From assembly GCF_013186535.1 (NCBI RefSeq), contig NZ_JABMCZ010000001.1, positions 1,240,001 to 1,304,000 of the forward strand: a stretch of DNA of 64,000 nt, in the 5' to 3' direction. Origin of the DNA: Nocardia terpenica. Lineage in GTDB: Bacteria; Actinomycetota; Actinomycetes; Mycobacteriales; Mycobacteriaceae. The translations under genes were made by a program, and so were the position numbers. The notes under the pieces are model-generated. The model was given only the letters and a program-made list of their open reading frames with translations. It was not told where the DNA came from and did no database searches. Each line of letters starts with the position of its first letter. The stretch's first letter is position 1. This document shows, one piece after another, positions 42,880 to 51,746 of this stretch.

Positions 42880-43092
42880 TTTGCCCTCCCGATCGGATCG
42901 TGCACACGAACCCGAGCCCCGTGCTTGTATCGGTGAGGGTCCTCGGAATGGAACGCCCGGGCACCCGCACGGGCGTAAAGAGACCGTTAAAGCAGGAAAC
43001 CGGACGGTGTTTTTCAGGAGATTGTGTGGAGAACCGGTGCGAACCCGGTGGTCCCGGTCGTCTGCCCGGCGACGTGTTGCAGGATGGTGGGC

Positions 43093-43890
43093 GTGATCGG
43101 TAACCGCGCCTCCTCCACCACTACCACCCGCACCGTTCGCCCGCCGTCGCCGCATCCGTCGGGGGCCAGGCCGCCCGCGCTGCCCGCGGAGTTCGTGCCC
43201 AAGCACGTAGCACTGGTGATGGACGGCAACGGCCGCTGGGCGCAGGAGCGCGGGCTGCCGCGCACCGCGGGGCACGAGCGCGGCGAGGCGGTGCTGCTGG
43301 ACACCGTCGAGGGCTGCATCGAGATCGGCGTGAAATGGCTGTCCGCGTATGCCTTTTCGACCGAGAACTGGCGGCGCAGCCCGGACGAGGTGCGCTTCCT
43401 CATGGGCTTCAATCGCGATGTGATCCGCCGCCGCCGCGACGAGATGCACGAGATGGGCGTGCGGGTGCGCTGGGCCGGGCGGCGACCGCGCCTGTGGCGC
43501 AGCGTGATCAAGGAACTGGAGATCGCCGAGGAGCTCACCAAGGACAATACGGTGATGACCCTCACCATGTGCGTCAACTACGGTGGTCGCGCCGAGATCG
43601 CCGACGCCGCACGGGAAATCGCGCGCCGCGTGGCCGCCGGTGACCTGGACCCGGAGAAGATCACCGAGGACACCTTCGCCCGCTTCCTGGACGAGCCGGA
43701 TATGCCGGACGTGGATCTGTTCCTGCGCCCGTCCGGCGAGCTACGCAGCTCCAACTTCCTGATCTGGCAGTCCGCCTACGCCGAATTCGTCTACCAGCAC
43801 ACGCTGTTTCCCGATTTCGACCGCCGCAATCTGTGGGAGGCGTGCGTGGAGTACGCCAAGCGCGACCGTCGGTTCGGTGGGGTGAAGTGA
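43093..43890 (+). CDS. uppS: (2Z,6E)-farnesyl/decaprenyl diphosphate synthase, cis-prenyltransferase
   Basis: 265 aa from GTG 43093; ATG 43084 is an alternative. CAGGAT ends 7 nt before the GTG, the same geometry as recO. Family motifs: HVALVMDGNGRWAQERGLPR with the catalytic Asp, LSAYAFSTENWRRSPDEV, MTLTMCVNYGGRAEI, and DLFLRPSGELRSSNFLIWQSAYAE. It makes the polyprenyl carrier lipid for cell-wall synthesis. The region 42,880-43,092 upstream carries only promoter-like sequence. Confidence 0.95.
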   Translation: MIGNRASSTTTTRTVRPPSPHPSGARPPALPAEFVPKHVALVMDGNGRWAQERGLPRTAGHERGEAVLLDTVEGCIEIGVKWLSAYAFSTENWRRSPDEVRFLMGFNRDVIRRRRDEMHEMGVRVRWAGRRPRLWRSVIKELEIAEELTKDNTVMTLTMCVNYGGRAEIADAAREIARRVAAGDLDPEKITEDTFARFLDEPDMPDVDLFLRPSGELRSSNFLIWQSAYAEFVYQHTLFPDFDRRNLWEACVEYAKRDRRFGGVK

Positions 43891-44294
43891 GCACCGAGCA
43901 GAAGACCGCGGAGGAGTTGCAGGCCCGCGCCGGCGCCTGCCTGGCCCGCTACGACATCGCCGTCCGGGTCGAGAACGGCGGCCTGGGTTTCGAATACGAC
44001 GGCGCGCTGTGCTCGCTGCGCGCGGTCACCCTGGCCCCGGGCCTGGACGTCCTCACCCTGACCTGCGTGCTGGCCTGGGATCGCCCGCGCAAGCCGCAGC
44101 TGCACAGGCGGGTCGCCGAGCGCAACAACGCGCTGCAGTTCGGGTCGCTCACCGTCATCGCGCACGGCGATCTCGCGGATGTGATCCTGCGCTACACCTT
44201 CCCGGCCGCGGGCCTGGACGACGAGGCGCTGGCCACCATGCTGCTGCTGGTCCTGTCCGGCGCGGGCCAGGCCCGCCGCGGCTTACTGCCCTGA
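43887..44294 (+). CDS. YbjN-like hypothetical protein after uppS
   Basis: 135 aa, GTG overlapping the uppS stop (GTGA). The pattern AELNxx-type RVAERNNALQFGSLTVIAHGD followed by RYTFPAAGLDDEALATMLLL resembles YbjN/type III chaperone-fold domains, known for binding partner proteins. The gene after uppS in mycobacteria is similar in size. Function unknown; cotranslation with uppS suggests a link to it or to the cell-wall lipid pathway. Confidence 0.65.
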   Translation: MSTEQKTAEELQARAGACLARYDIAVRVENGGLGFEYDGALCSLRAVTLAPGLDVLTLTCVLAWDRPRKPQLHRRVAERNNALQFGSLTVIAHGDLADVILRYTFPAAGLDDEALATMLLLVLSGAGQARRGLLP

Positions 44295-44388
44295 CCGCCT
44301 CCCCGCATTTCTGGCCATACCAGTCGGAGCCTCGGCAGTTGGTCACCGGTCCTGCGTGGGTGCCGCAGAAGGAAGACGGAATCGGCGG

Positions 44389-44421
44389 CCGGTGCTGGGA
44401 ACCCGTCCAGGGCAGCACCGG
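44389..44421 (+). terminator. Inverted repeat downstream of the uppS operon
   Basis: CCGGTGCTG and CAGCACCGG pair perfectly over 9 bp with a 15-nt spacer that has its own CC/GG pairing. It lies 95 nt after the last stop and marks the end of the conserved backbone. I see no supported gene in 44,295-44,579. Confidence 0.4.
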
Positions 44422-44579
44422 CAGGTGCCCGAACGGGATAGGGGTAGGGGCGGTGCATTACTGCGCGAACATGACGAAAGACCCCACCGCCGGTGACACG
44501 AACAGCGCACACTCGAACATCGGAGACGAATTCCGAAGCAAGGCAACGCATTCCCTGTCGCCGACCGAAACCGACCGCC

Positions 44580-44852
44580 ATGTCACAGCCTGCGCCAGCC
44601 CCCGGCCAGCACCCGGACCGGGCCACTGACGGCGACATCGTCGCCGACATTACGGCCACCCTGGAACGCATCGCCCGCGACCTGCGCGACACCGCCGCCC
44701 TGCACCAGATCACCCAACTCTGGAATCAGCGCCGGACCCCGCCTCGCACCGGCGCGGACCTCGCCGCCCGGGTCGGCGCAGACCTGGCAGCGATCCACCA
44801 CATCCTCGCCGGCCTCGACTACCGCACCGCGCCCGGCATCGGCCAGTCCTGA
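44580..44852 (+). CDS. Small hypothetical protein
   Basis: 90 aa from ATG 44580. Proline-rich start, then a helical stretch (ITATLERIARDLRDTAALHQI and AARVGADLAAIHHILAGLDY). No family recognised and no clear ribosome site. Codon composition is consistent with coding. Located between the uppS operon and the convergent glycosyltransferase gene. Moderate doubt that it is real. Confidence 0.4.
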   Translation: MSQPAPAPGQHPDRATDGDIVADITATLERIARDLRDTAALHQITQLWNQRRTPPRTGADLAARVGADLAAIHHILAGLDYRTAPGIGQS

Positions 44853-44909
44853 CACCCCCTGACGCCCGCAGCCCGCCGGAAAGCAGGGTCCTCAGCGACA
44901 GGCAACAGC

Positions 44910-46103
44910 TCACGTGGACGGATTCGGCATCACCGTGCGGGCGGCGAACGTCTCCAGTTCGGCCGCGGCGGCGCAGGCGCCCCCAGCGGAACGGAAGGAC
45001 CGCTGCAGCTGCGCCGCGGCCTGACTGTAGTGCGGCTGGGTGAGTACGGCGTCCACCGCATCGCCCAGGTGTCGAGTGGTCGCTCGGTTGAACCGGACGC
45101 GGATGCCCGCACCGGCTCGTACCACCTGGCTGGCGACAATGGATTCGTCGTTGACGATGGGCGCCATGACGAGCGGGAGTCCGTGCCACAGGGATTCACA
45201 GACGGTGTTGTGCCCGGCGTGACAGATCACGGCGTCGGTTTTCGCCAAGAGCGGTACCTGCGGAACGCGCGGTCGGACAAGGATGTTCGGCCCCAGGGCG
45301 CCGAGTACGCCGCCTGGGTCGACGATGACCGCTTGGAGTCGTTCGGCTCGGGCGGCGATGGCCTCCGCGGCCGCGGTGAGAAATCGGTCCACCCCGGTGG
45401 TGCAGATCGTGCCCAGCGTGATCAGGACGGTCTGTCGCGCCGGGTCCAGCCAATCCCACGGAAAATCCGATTCGGATGGTCGCGCGGTGACCGACGGGCC
45501 CACGAACCGGATCTGTTCTCCGACCTCGACATCGGGTCCGACGAGTGCGTCGGTCGTGAACGCCAGCACCAAGTGCGGGGAGAACCGGGGGTCGGCATCC
45601 TCGGCGGTGGGGTCGCCGATTCGTTGGCGGAGGTCGCGGACCAGGTCGGTAAGCCAGGCTTGCACTTTCGGCAGTCCGGCCAGGGGATCGACGAGATCGG
45701 CCGGGGTGGTAGCGGAGGTCGCCCAGGGCAGGCCGAACCGTTGCGCGATCAATGCGCCCGCCACCGCGTGCTGGTCGACCACCAGAACGTCCGGTACGAA
45801 ATCGGCGATCGCCGCGGACACGCCTGGAGCCATGGCGTCGGCCAGGGGTACGAGGACCTTCTCCCACAGCAGCTTCAGTCCGATCGCGGGCGAGCGGTAT
45901 TCCAGTGGCTGAACGGGTGGTGTCTCGCTGTCCCAACCACAGGCCGGGTAAGCGATTGTCTCCCCTCCGGCCAGTTGTCGGATCATCTCCGGTGGGCCCG
46001 CCCACGCCACCTGATGGCCCTGCTCGGTCAGTGCGGCCGACACGCCGACGAGGGGGTTGATGTGGCCGACCAGTGGGGGTACTACGAACAGGTATCTGCT
46101 CAC
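44910..46103 (-). CDS. GT1-family (UGT/MGT-like) glycosyltransferase
   Basis: 397 aa from GTG 46103, with GAGGAGG about 10 nt upstream and overlapping the hydrolase stop. GT-B fold: N-terminal VSRYLFVVPPLVGHINPLVG with the acceptor-side His, and C-terminal donor motif DAVICHAGHNTVCESLWHGL followed by PLVMAPIVNDESIVA. No signal peptide. It is the last gene of the megasynthase operon and most likely glycosylates the lipid/polyketide product; macrolide-type self-protection is the alternative. Confidence 0.88.
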   Translation of the reverse strand: MSRYLFVVPPLVGHINPLVGVSAALTEQGHQVAWAGPPEMIRQLAGGETIAYPACGWDSETPPVQPLEYRSPAIGLKLLWEKVLVPLADAMAPGVSAAIADFVPDVLVVDQHAVAGALIAQRFGLPWATSATTPADLVDPLAGLPKVQAWLTDLVRDLRQRIGDPTAEDADPRFSPHLVLAFTTDALVGPDVEVGEQIRFVGPSVTARPSESDFPWDWLDPARQTVLITLGTICTTGVDRFLTAAAEAIAARAERLQAVIVDPGGVLGALGPNILVRPRVPQVPLLAKTDAVICHAGHNTVCESLWHGLPLVMAPIVNDESIVASQVVRAGAGIRVRFNRATTRHLGDAVDAVLTQPHYSQAAAQLQRSFRSAGGACAAAAELETFAARTVMPNPST

Positions 46104-46960
46104 GTTCCGTCGCCTCCTCCTCGCGGTGTCTCCGTATGCGTGTGTTCCGAAATCCAGGTGACGATGAGGTCGTGCACTTGGGCGGGGGCGTCCAGCAGTA
46201 CCGAGTGCTTCAGACCGGGCAGGACGGCGGACCGGCAGTTGGGGAGCAGCGACTCCACCCACGGAATCACGTCGGTGACCAACCCGTCGCTGCCGTAGAT
46301 GAGCAGTACGGGACAGCGCACCGCGCGGATCTCGTCCTCGCCGACCAGGTGGCCGACGGGGACGTCGCGGACGACCGTTGTGGTACGCATCAGCTGCTCG
46401 GCGGCCTTTCCGATGCGGAGGAAGTGCGCATACTGGCTGGATCGCAACGGCCCCGTCCTACTCGCCTCGGCGACCCAGCGCGCCAGCAGGTTGTCCTCGC
46501 TGTCTTGGTTCGCTGCGACATACTGCAAGCTCTGCGCTGCGAAACTCGCCCACGCCTCGGTCGCGGGGCGTGACTCGATCATCGTGACGGTCGCTGTGCG
46601 ATCCGGGCGGCGCACCGCGTAGTTGAAGGCCACCGTTCCGCCGTAGGAGTTGCCGACGAGGTGCACCGGGCGCCTGATGTCGAGCTGGTCGAGGAGTGCG
46701 TCGAGATCGGCGACGAAGGTGTCCAGCGTGTATCCGCTCGGGGGGCGCTCACTCTTTCCGTGTCCCCGCAAGTCGTACAGGATCACGTCGAACCCGGCGT
46801 CGGTGAACGGGAATCCGAGTGTGAAGTAGTAGCTTGCCATGTTGTCGAAGCAAATGCCGTGGATGCACACCACGATCGGCGCCTGGTCGGCCACCGCGGT
46901 GCCCCGCGCGGTCAACCGTCGCACGTGGTGATCGACTCCGTTCGCCCGGACCCGGCTCAC
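46100..46960 (-). CDS. Alpha/beta hydrolase of the megasynthase operon
   Basis: 286 aa, GTG 46960 overlapping the ACP stop. Oxyanion region VVCIHGICFDNMASYY, then LYDLRGHGKSERPP, nucleophile elbow HLVGNSYGGTVAF (Ser), Asp region LLIYGSDGLVTD, and His in GLKHSVLLDAP. As neither megasynthase has a thioesterase domain, this is the best candidate for chain release or transfer. It could alternatively act as an acyltransferase onto an acceptor. Cytoplasmic, no signal. Confidence 0.82.
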   Translation of the reverse strand: MSRVRANGVDHHVRRLTARGTAVADQAPIVVCIHGICFDNMASYYFTLGFPFTDAGFDVILYDLRGHGKSERPPSGYTLDTFVADLDALLDQLDIRRPVHLVGNSYGGTVAFNYAVRRPDRTATVTMIESRPATEAWASFAAQSLQYVAANQDSEDNLLARWVAEASRTGPLRSSQYAHFLRIGKAAEQLMRTTTVVRDVPVGHLVGEDEIRAVRCPVLLIYGSDGLVTDVIPWVESLLPNCRSAVLPGLKHSVLLDAPAQVHDLIVTWISEHTHTETPRGGGDGT

Positions 46961-47286
46961 CGGTCGGCTCCTTCGGCTGCGCGCAGACAGGTGGTCACGT
47001 GCTCGACCAGTTGGCCGACGGTGAGGTTGATGATCTGATCGAGTTCCATGTCCGCCACGAATTCGGCGAAGTTGACCGCGTGGCCGTACCGCGCGTCCAG
47101 GGACTCCCCCAACGCGACCATGTCGATGCTCTCGAATTCCAGATCCTCGCCGAACGCGGTGTCCATGCCGATCTCGAGGTCCTCCAGGTCGTAATCGTCC
47201 AGCACGTCCCGGATCATCGCGGCGATCTCGGCGCAGACCGCGGCCTCGTCCGCTCGCACCGGTACGTCCGAGTTGCCGATATTCAT
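46957..47286 (-). CDS. Discrete acyl carrier protein
   Basis: 109 aa from ATG 47286 (GAGGAGG upstream), overlapping the stop of the KS-AT-DH-PPTase gene by 4 nt. It is a highly acidic helical protein with GEDLEFESIDMVALGESL; Ser53 in ESID is the expected phosphopantetheine site. Placed right after a gene ending in a phosphopantetheinyl transferase domain, it is probably activated by it and serves in trans as a second carrier, for example for DH processing or handover to the hydrolase. Confidence 0.88.
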   Translation of the reverse strand: MNIGNSDVPVRADEAAVCAEIAAMIRDVLDDYDLEDLEIGMDTAFGEDLEFESIDMVALGESLDARYGHAVNFAEFVADMELDQIINLTVGQLVEHVTTCLRAAEGADR

Positions 47287-50200
47287 CGAGTCGCCTCCTC
47301 GTCCTGCGGTTCCGTCGCGGTCCACGCCACGACGTAGGTCCTGATCGGCAATGCGGGCGGGTTGCTCACCTGCGCGCAGCGCACCCGGTAGCGGCGGGGC
47401 CCGATTTCCACGGCGAGCTCGGACGGCTCGGCGGCGACCACGGCGAAGTCACGTGGTCGCCCTTGCAGGCCGGTGCCTTCCGCTTTCGCGACGGCTTCCT
47501 TGGCCGTCCAGAACCTGGTGAACCACAACGCTTCCGGTTCACCGGTTGCCGCGCATCGGGCGGAGAGCAGTGCGCGTTCGGCTGCGCCGAGGGCGATCTC
47601 GTGAGTGCCGCCCGCGCGTTCGGTGACTTCCTCGATGTCGATCCCCACGGCAGGACCACCGGTCCCGCTCGACGGCCGGGCGATCGCTACCGCGGCTTCC
47701 CTCCGATGCGCGATGGACACGGTCAGTTCCGGCAGTATTCGCCCGTGCAGGCCCGCCACCAGCGGTCGGCCGTCGGGGGCGTTGCTCACCTTGATCTCGG
47801 CGGGGAAGATCGGGTCGTCGCTGTCGGTCCAGAGCCATTGCCGTACCGCGTCCTTGGCCACGATGCGACCGAGCGCGAACTGCCGACGGGCGCCCGGCGG
47901 GCACCGCTCGTAGTCCTCCCGCTCGCCGCTGCTGAGGTGGTTACGGATAACGAGGTCGCGGGAGGCCAGGTCCTGCCAGCCTTCGAAAAGCAATGCCCAA
48001 CCACCGGATTGGGGGTCCGACAGCAGGTGCCGCTCGGGAAAGCGTTCGGTCGGCGGGCCGGTGGAGAAACGGCGGTCCCGCCAGCCGGTGAGCTCGGCCC
48101 ACACCCTCCCGTCGGCCACCAGTTGCAGGTCGGCCTCGACGTGGGAATCGGTGACCGAAGTGATCCGGACGAAGCAGTCGATCTTCGTGCCCGCCTCGGG
48201 ATGTGGACCGAAGAATCGGATTCCGCCCAGCCGCACCGGAAGCACCACATTGTGTTCGGTCAAGCTGGTCATCACCCAGCAGCCGAGGATCTGACCGGCG
48301 TTGTCCAACAGGGCTCCTGGTGCGCCGGGCGTGGTGATCGTGCCGCGCATGTGTGCGTCGCCGGTCGCGATGAGCTCGCCGACCCCTTGGAACCGGGGTC
48401 CGTGAAACATCCAGCGTCCGGTGTACAGCTGTTCGGCGGTGAGCACCGGTGGGCGTTCGGCAGCGGGCTCGGGGTCCCAGGGTGGCGGCGGGGCGGCGGG
48501 GTACGACGGATCCAGCTCGATGACCGCCCGCGCGTAGGGGCCGAACGATACGGCGACTCGGCTGTCCGATTCGGGTGTCACGGTGACCGGTACGTCGGTT
48601 GGGGGTGCGGCGGTCACCCACCGGTGGAACAGGACATCGTGGACGGCGACGGCCTTCCGGCCGGGTGCGGCTTGTTCGGCGAAGTCCATCATGTGCTGGA
48701 TCATGGTGGTGGCCGGTAGCACCGGAAAGCGGTCGGCGTCGTCCGGCCAGTCGCGGCGTTGCTGGATGAAACCGTGATCCAGCAGGTACGGCATCGTCTC
48801 CACCGACACCCGCAGCACGTCCCGAATCTCACCCGGTGGAGGCGTCGAGGATCGCTCACGGGCCGCGATGAGTGTGGCCGCAGTGTCGGCGGTGTTGTTC
48901 AGCAGCGAGTGAAGCTCCGCGGCCACCGGGTATCGATTCGCGAATTGCCGCAAGGTGGACAAGCCGGTGCCGGAGTTCGTATGGCCGGTGGGCCGTTCCA
49001 CAAGCGGCAGTAGTTCCCGGCTCGTCCGATCGTCCAGCGAGACCAGTGCGGAGCCGAGCTCCAACCGCATCGGCGAACCGCGCTGAACTGCGCGATCCGC
49101 TGTGTGTCGGGTGAGCAGAACATCGGTGTCGGCTGTGCCGCCGTCCACCCACAGGGCGTTGGCGACTCGCCGCAGTTGGTCCAGCCCGCTGCGATGCGGC
49201 GAGGCGGCGGGGACGACGAGATGATCCTTACCGTGCAAGGTGTCGCCGATGAGCGAGCCGAGCTGTCCCGTGCCGACCTGGATGAACGCGCGGAAGCCTG
49301 CCGCATACATCGCCTCGATCAGCGGGCGGAACCGCACCGGTTCCAGGAGATGCCGGAAGAACAGCTCACGGATGTCGTCCGCGTCGGACGGGTAGGGGGA
49401 CACGGTCGTCGCCGACCAGACCGGCACGCTGGGCGGCAGCGTCTCGAGGTGCCGCGCGATCCGCCTGACCGGGTCCAGGTAGGGCTCCAGCATCGGTGTG
49501 TGGAAACCGGATTGGAACGGCAGCACATGCCCGAGCACCTTGCGGGCACGAAACCACCGCACGAATTCTTCGACGATCGGCTTCGGGCCGCAGACCATCG
49601 ACTGATTCGGTGCGTTGTCGTGGGACAGGACGATCTCCTGCCGGTCCTCGAGCGCCGCCAGCACCCGATCGGCCGGTGCGCCGATCACCGCGAACGCCAA
49701 TCCGAGGCGCCGCACCGAGTCGGGGTCGAACGAGGTGACGAGTTCGTCCGCGGTGGCGCTGGTGCACATGCCGCTGGCCACCATCGCGGTCCATTCGCCG
49801 ACGCTGTGCCCGGCCATCGCGTCCGGGGTGATCCTCATCCGTCGCAGGGCGGCGTTCAGCAACCGGCCGAGGCTCACGACGCCGACCGCGTGCCGACCGA
49901 CATCGCCAACCAGAATCCCGCCATCGGGATTGGCCGGGTATCCCGGCACGGATAGTCCGAAATGCTCCGCGATATCGGCGGCCCGGGGGTCGAACTCCGC
50001 CTCGAGACCGGGAAAAACGAAGGCCAGCTTGCCCGCACCGCCGAGCAGGGGCTCCGGTGTGAACCAGACGTCGTTGCGGCCGCGCCAGGCACGGCCGTTC
50101 GCCACCACCCGTCTGGCCAGCGCCAGCCGTTTGGCGGTCGGATCGACGATGCCGAGCCTGCTGCCGCCCGTGGGACGACGGTGGTCGTCGGCACGACCGC

Positions 50201-51740
50201 GCGCGAGTATCGCCGAATCGTCGGCGTCGAGCAGTTCGGCAAGGCGCTGCGGACTGTCCGCGGACAGCCGCAGCACCCGCTCGGGTTCGGCAACCGGCGT
50301 AACGACCGCCGCGCCGACCGCACCGGTCGGCGCCTGTTCCAGGACGACGTGTGCGTTGATGCCGCCGAAACCGAAAGCGTTCACCCCGGCCCGGCGAATC
50401 CGCTGTCCGCCAATGCTTTCCCACGGTCGTGCGGAGTCGAGCGGCTGGAACCTGGTCCTCGCCAGGGCCGGGTGCGGGTCTTCGCAGTGCAGGGTCGGCA
50501 GGAGCACGCCGTGGTACACCGCGAGCGCGGCCTTGATCATGCCCGCCACGCCCGCGGCGGGCATGGCATGACCGATCATCGACTTCACCGAGCCGATCAC
50601 CGGGCGTTCGCCGTGGGCGGGGCCGAATACCTGGCCCAGGGTGGCCAATTCGGCCGCGTCTCCGGCCGGTGTCGCGGTGCCGTGCGCCTCCAGCAGGCCG
50701 ACCGAGCCCGGCTCGGCCGGATCCAAGCCCGCCGCGCGCCACGCCTGCCGCACCGCTCGCTGCTGACCCTGTGGGTCCGGGTTGAGCAGGCTGGCACTGC
50801 GGCCGTCGCTGGCCACCCCGACGCCCCTGATCACCGCGTAGATCCGGTCGGCGTCCCGCTCGGCATCGGACAGCCGTTTGAGTGCGACCACTCCGGTGCC
50901 CTCCCCCATCAGCAGACCGTCGGCGCCGCGATCGAACGGGCGAATACGCTCGCTCGGCGAGAGCGCCCGCAACTGGGCGAACACGCTCCACAGCGTCACG
51001 TCGTGGCAATGATGGACCCCGCCGGCCAGCACCAGATCGCAACGGCCGCTGACGAGTTCGCGCACCGCGTGATCGACCGCGACCAGCGAGGAGGCACAGG
51101 CCGCGTCCAGTGTGTACGCGGGCCCACGCAGATCCAGCCGGTTGGCGACCCGAGATGCGACGAAGTTGGGTACCACGCCTACGGCCGACCCTGGTTCCTC
51201 GGGTCCGAGCCTTTCGTGGAACGCCGCGCGCACCCGGTCCAGACGCTCGGGACTCAGCTCGGGAAACAACTCGCCGAGGGTGCGTACCAGCTGGGTGGTA
51301 GTGATAACCCGCTGCGCCAGCCGAGCCTGACCCGCGCTGAGATAACCACCGCGGCCGAGGATCACGCCGACCCGCTGCCGATCGCCCGGCAGCCGGTCCT
51401 GCCCGCCCGCGTCGGCGATGGCCGCGGCCGCCACCCGCAGGGCGATCAGCTGATCGGGTTCGATACCGGGCACCGCGTTCGGCATGATCCCGAACGGGAG
51501 CGCGTCGATCTCCGCGAACTCGTCGACGAATCCGCCGCGACGGCAGTAGATTCGGTCCGCTCGCCCCGGCCCTTCCGCGGCATCCGGCTCGTAGAAGACC
51601 GCGGAGTCCCATCGGTTGGCGGGCACGTCGGTGATCGCGTCCACCCCGTCCACCAGGTTCCGCCAGTAGGTTCCCAGCTCACCCGCGCCCGGCAGCATCA
51701 CCGCCATCCCCACGATCGCGACCGGAGTGTTGCCCAGCAT
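47283..51740 (-). CDS. Megasynthase B: KS-AT-DH-phosphopantetheinyl transferase
   Basis: 1485 aa. KS (about 5-465) has the full triad Cys215 (LDAACASS), His353 (EAHGTA), His391 (SMIGHAM), so it is not a chain-length-factor-type dead KS. AT (about 570-840) has Ser646 in AMAGHSVGEW and His747 in SGFHTPM. A hotdog-type DH (about 985-1220) has His989 in LLDHGF and Asp1146 in ALLDNAGQ. A C-terminal Sfp/AcpS-like phosphopantetheinyl transferase (about 1340-1480) has GIDIEE and FWTAKEA. No ACP of its own. The order DH-then-PPTase recalls enediyne PKSE proteins, and the KS plus DH content recalls PfaC. It starts 7 nt after megasynthase A and presumably works on chains held by A's ACP. Confidence 0.9.
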   Translation of the reverse strand: MLGNTPVAIVGMAVMLPGAGELGTYWRNLVDGVDAITDVPANRWDSAVFYEPDAAEGPGRADRIYCRRGGFVDEFAEIDALPFGIMPNAVPGIEPDQLIALRVAAAAIADAGGQDRLPGDRQRVGVILGRGGYLSAGQARLAQRVITTTQLVRTLGELFPELSPERLDRVRAAFHERLGPEEPGSAVGVVPNFVASRVANRLDLRGPAYTLDAACASSLVAVDHAVRELVSGRCDLVLAGGVHHCHDVTLWSVFAQLRALSPSERIRPFDRGADGLLMGEGTGVVALKRLSDAERDADRIYAVIRGVGVASDGRSASLLNPDPQGQQRAVRQAWRAAGLDPAEPGSVGLLEAHGTATPAGDAAELATLGQVFGPAHGERPVIGSVKSMIGHAMPAAGVAGMIKAALAVYHGVLLPTLHCEDPHPALARTRFQPLDSARPWESIGGQRIRRAGVNAFGFGGINAHVVLEQAPTGAVGAAVVTPVAEPERVLRLSADSPQRLAELLDADDSAILARGRADDHRRPTGGSRLGIVDPTAKRLALARRVVANGRAWRGRNDVWFTPEPLLGGAGKLAFVFPGLEAEFDPRAADIAEHFGLSVPGYPANPDGGILVGDVGRHAVGVVSLGRLLNAALRRMRITPDAMAGHSVGEWTAMVASGMCTSATADELVTSFDPDSVRRLGLAFAVIGAPADRVLAALEDRQEIVLSHDNAPNQSMVCGPKPIVEEFVRWFRARKVLGHVLPFQSGFHTPMLEPYLDPVRRIARHLETLPPSVPVWSATTVSPYPSDADDIRELFFRHLLEPVRFRPLIEAMYAAGFRAFIQVGTGQLGSLIGDTLHGKDHLVVPAASPHRSGLDQLRRVANALWVDGGTADTDVLLTRHTADRAVQRGSPMRLELGSALVSLDDRTSRELLPLVERPTGHTNSGTGLSTLRQFANRYPVAAELHSLLNNTADTAATLIAARERSSTPPPGEIRDVLRVSVETMPYLLDHGFIQQRRDWPDDADRFPVLPATTMIQHMMDFAEQAAPGRKAVAVHDVLFHRWVTAAPPTDVPVTVTPESDSRVAVSFGPYARAVIELDPSYPAAPPPPWDPEPAAERPPVLTAEQLYTGRWMFHGPRFQGVGELIATGDAHMRGTITTPGAPGALLDNAGQILGCWVMTSLTEHNVVLPVRLGGIRFFGPHPEAGTKIDCFVRITSVTDSHVEADLQLVADGRVWAELTGWRDRRFSTGPPTERFPERHLLSDPQSGGWALLFEGWQDLASRDLVIRNHLSSGEREDYERCPPGARRQFALGRIVAKDAVRQWLWTDSDDPIFPAEIKVSNAPDGRPLVAGLHGRILPELTVSIAHRREAAVAIARPSSGTGGPAVGIDIEEVTERAGGTHEIALGAAERALLSARCAATGEPEALWFTRFWTAKEAVAKAEGTGLQGRPRDFAVVAAEPSELAVEIGPRRYRVRCAQVSNPPALPIRTYVVAWTATEPQDEEATR

Positions 51741-51746
51741 CGGAAT

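Noticed and set aside
44009..44629. Extended frame beyond the YbjN-like gene
   Set aside because: It is the wrong frame of a real gene and then crosses the hairpin at 44389-44421; the peptide shows no recognisable domain.
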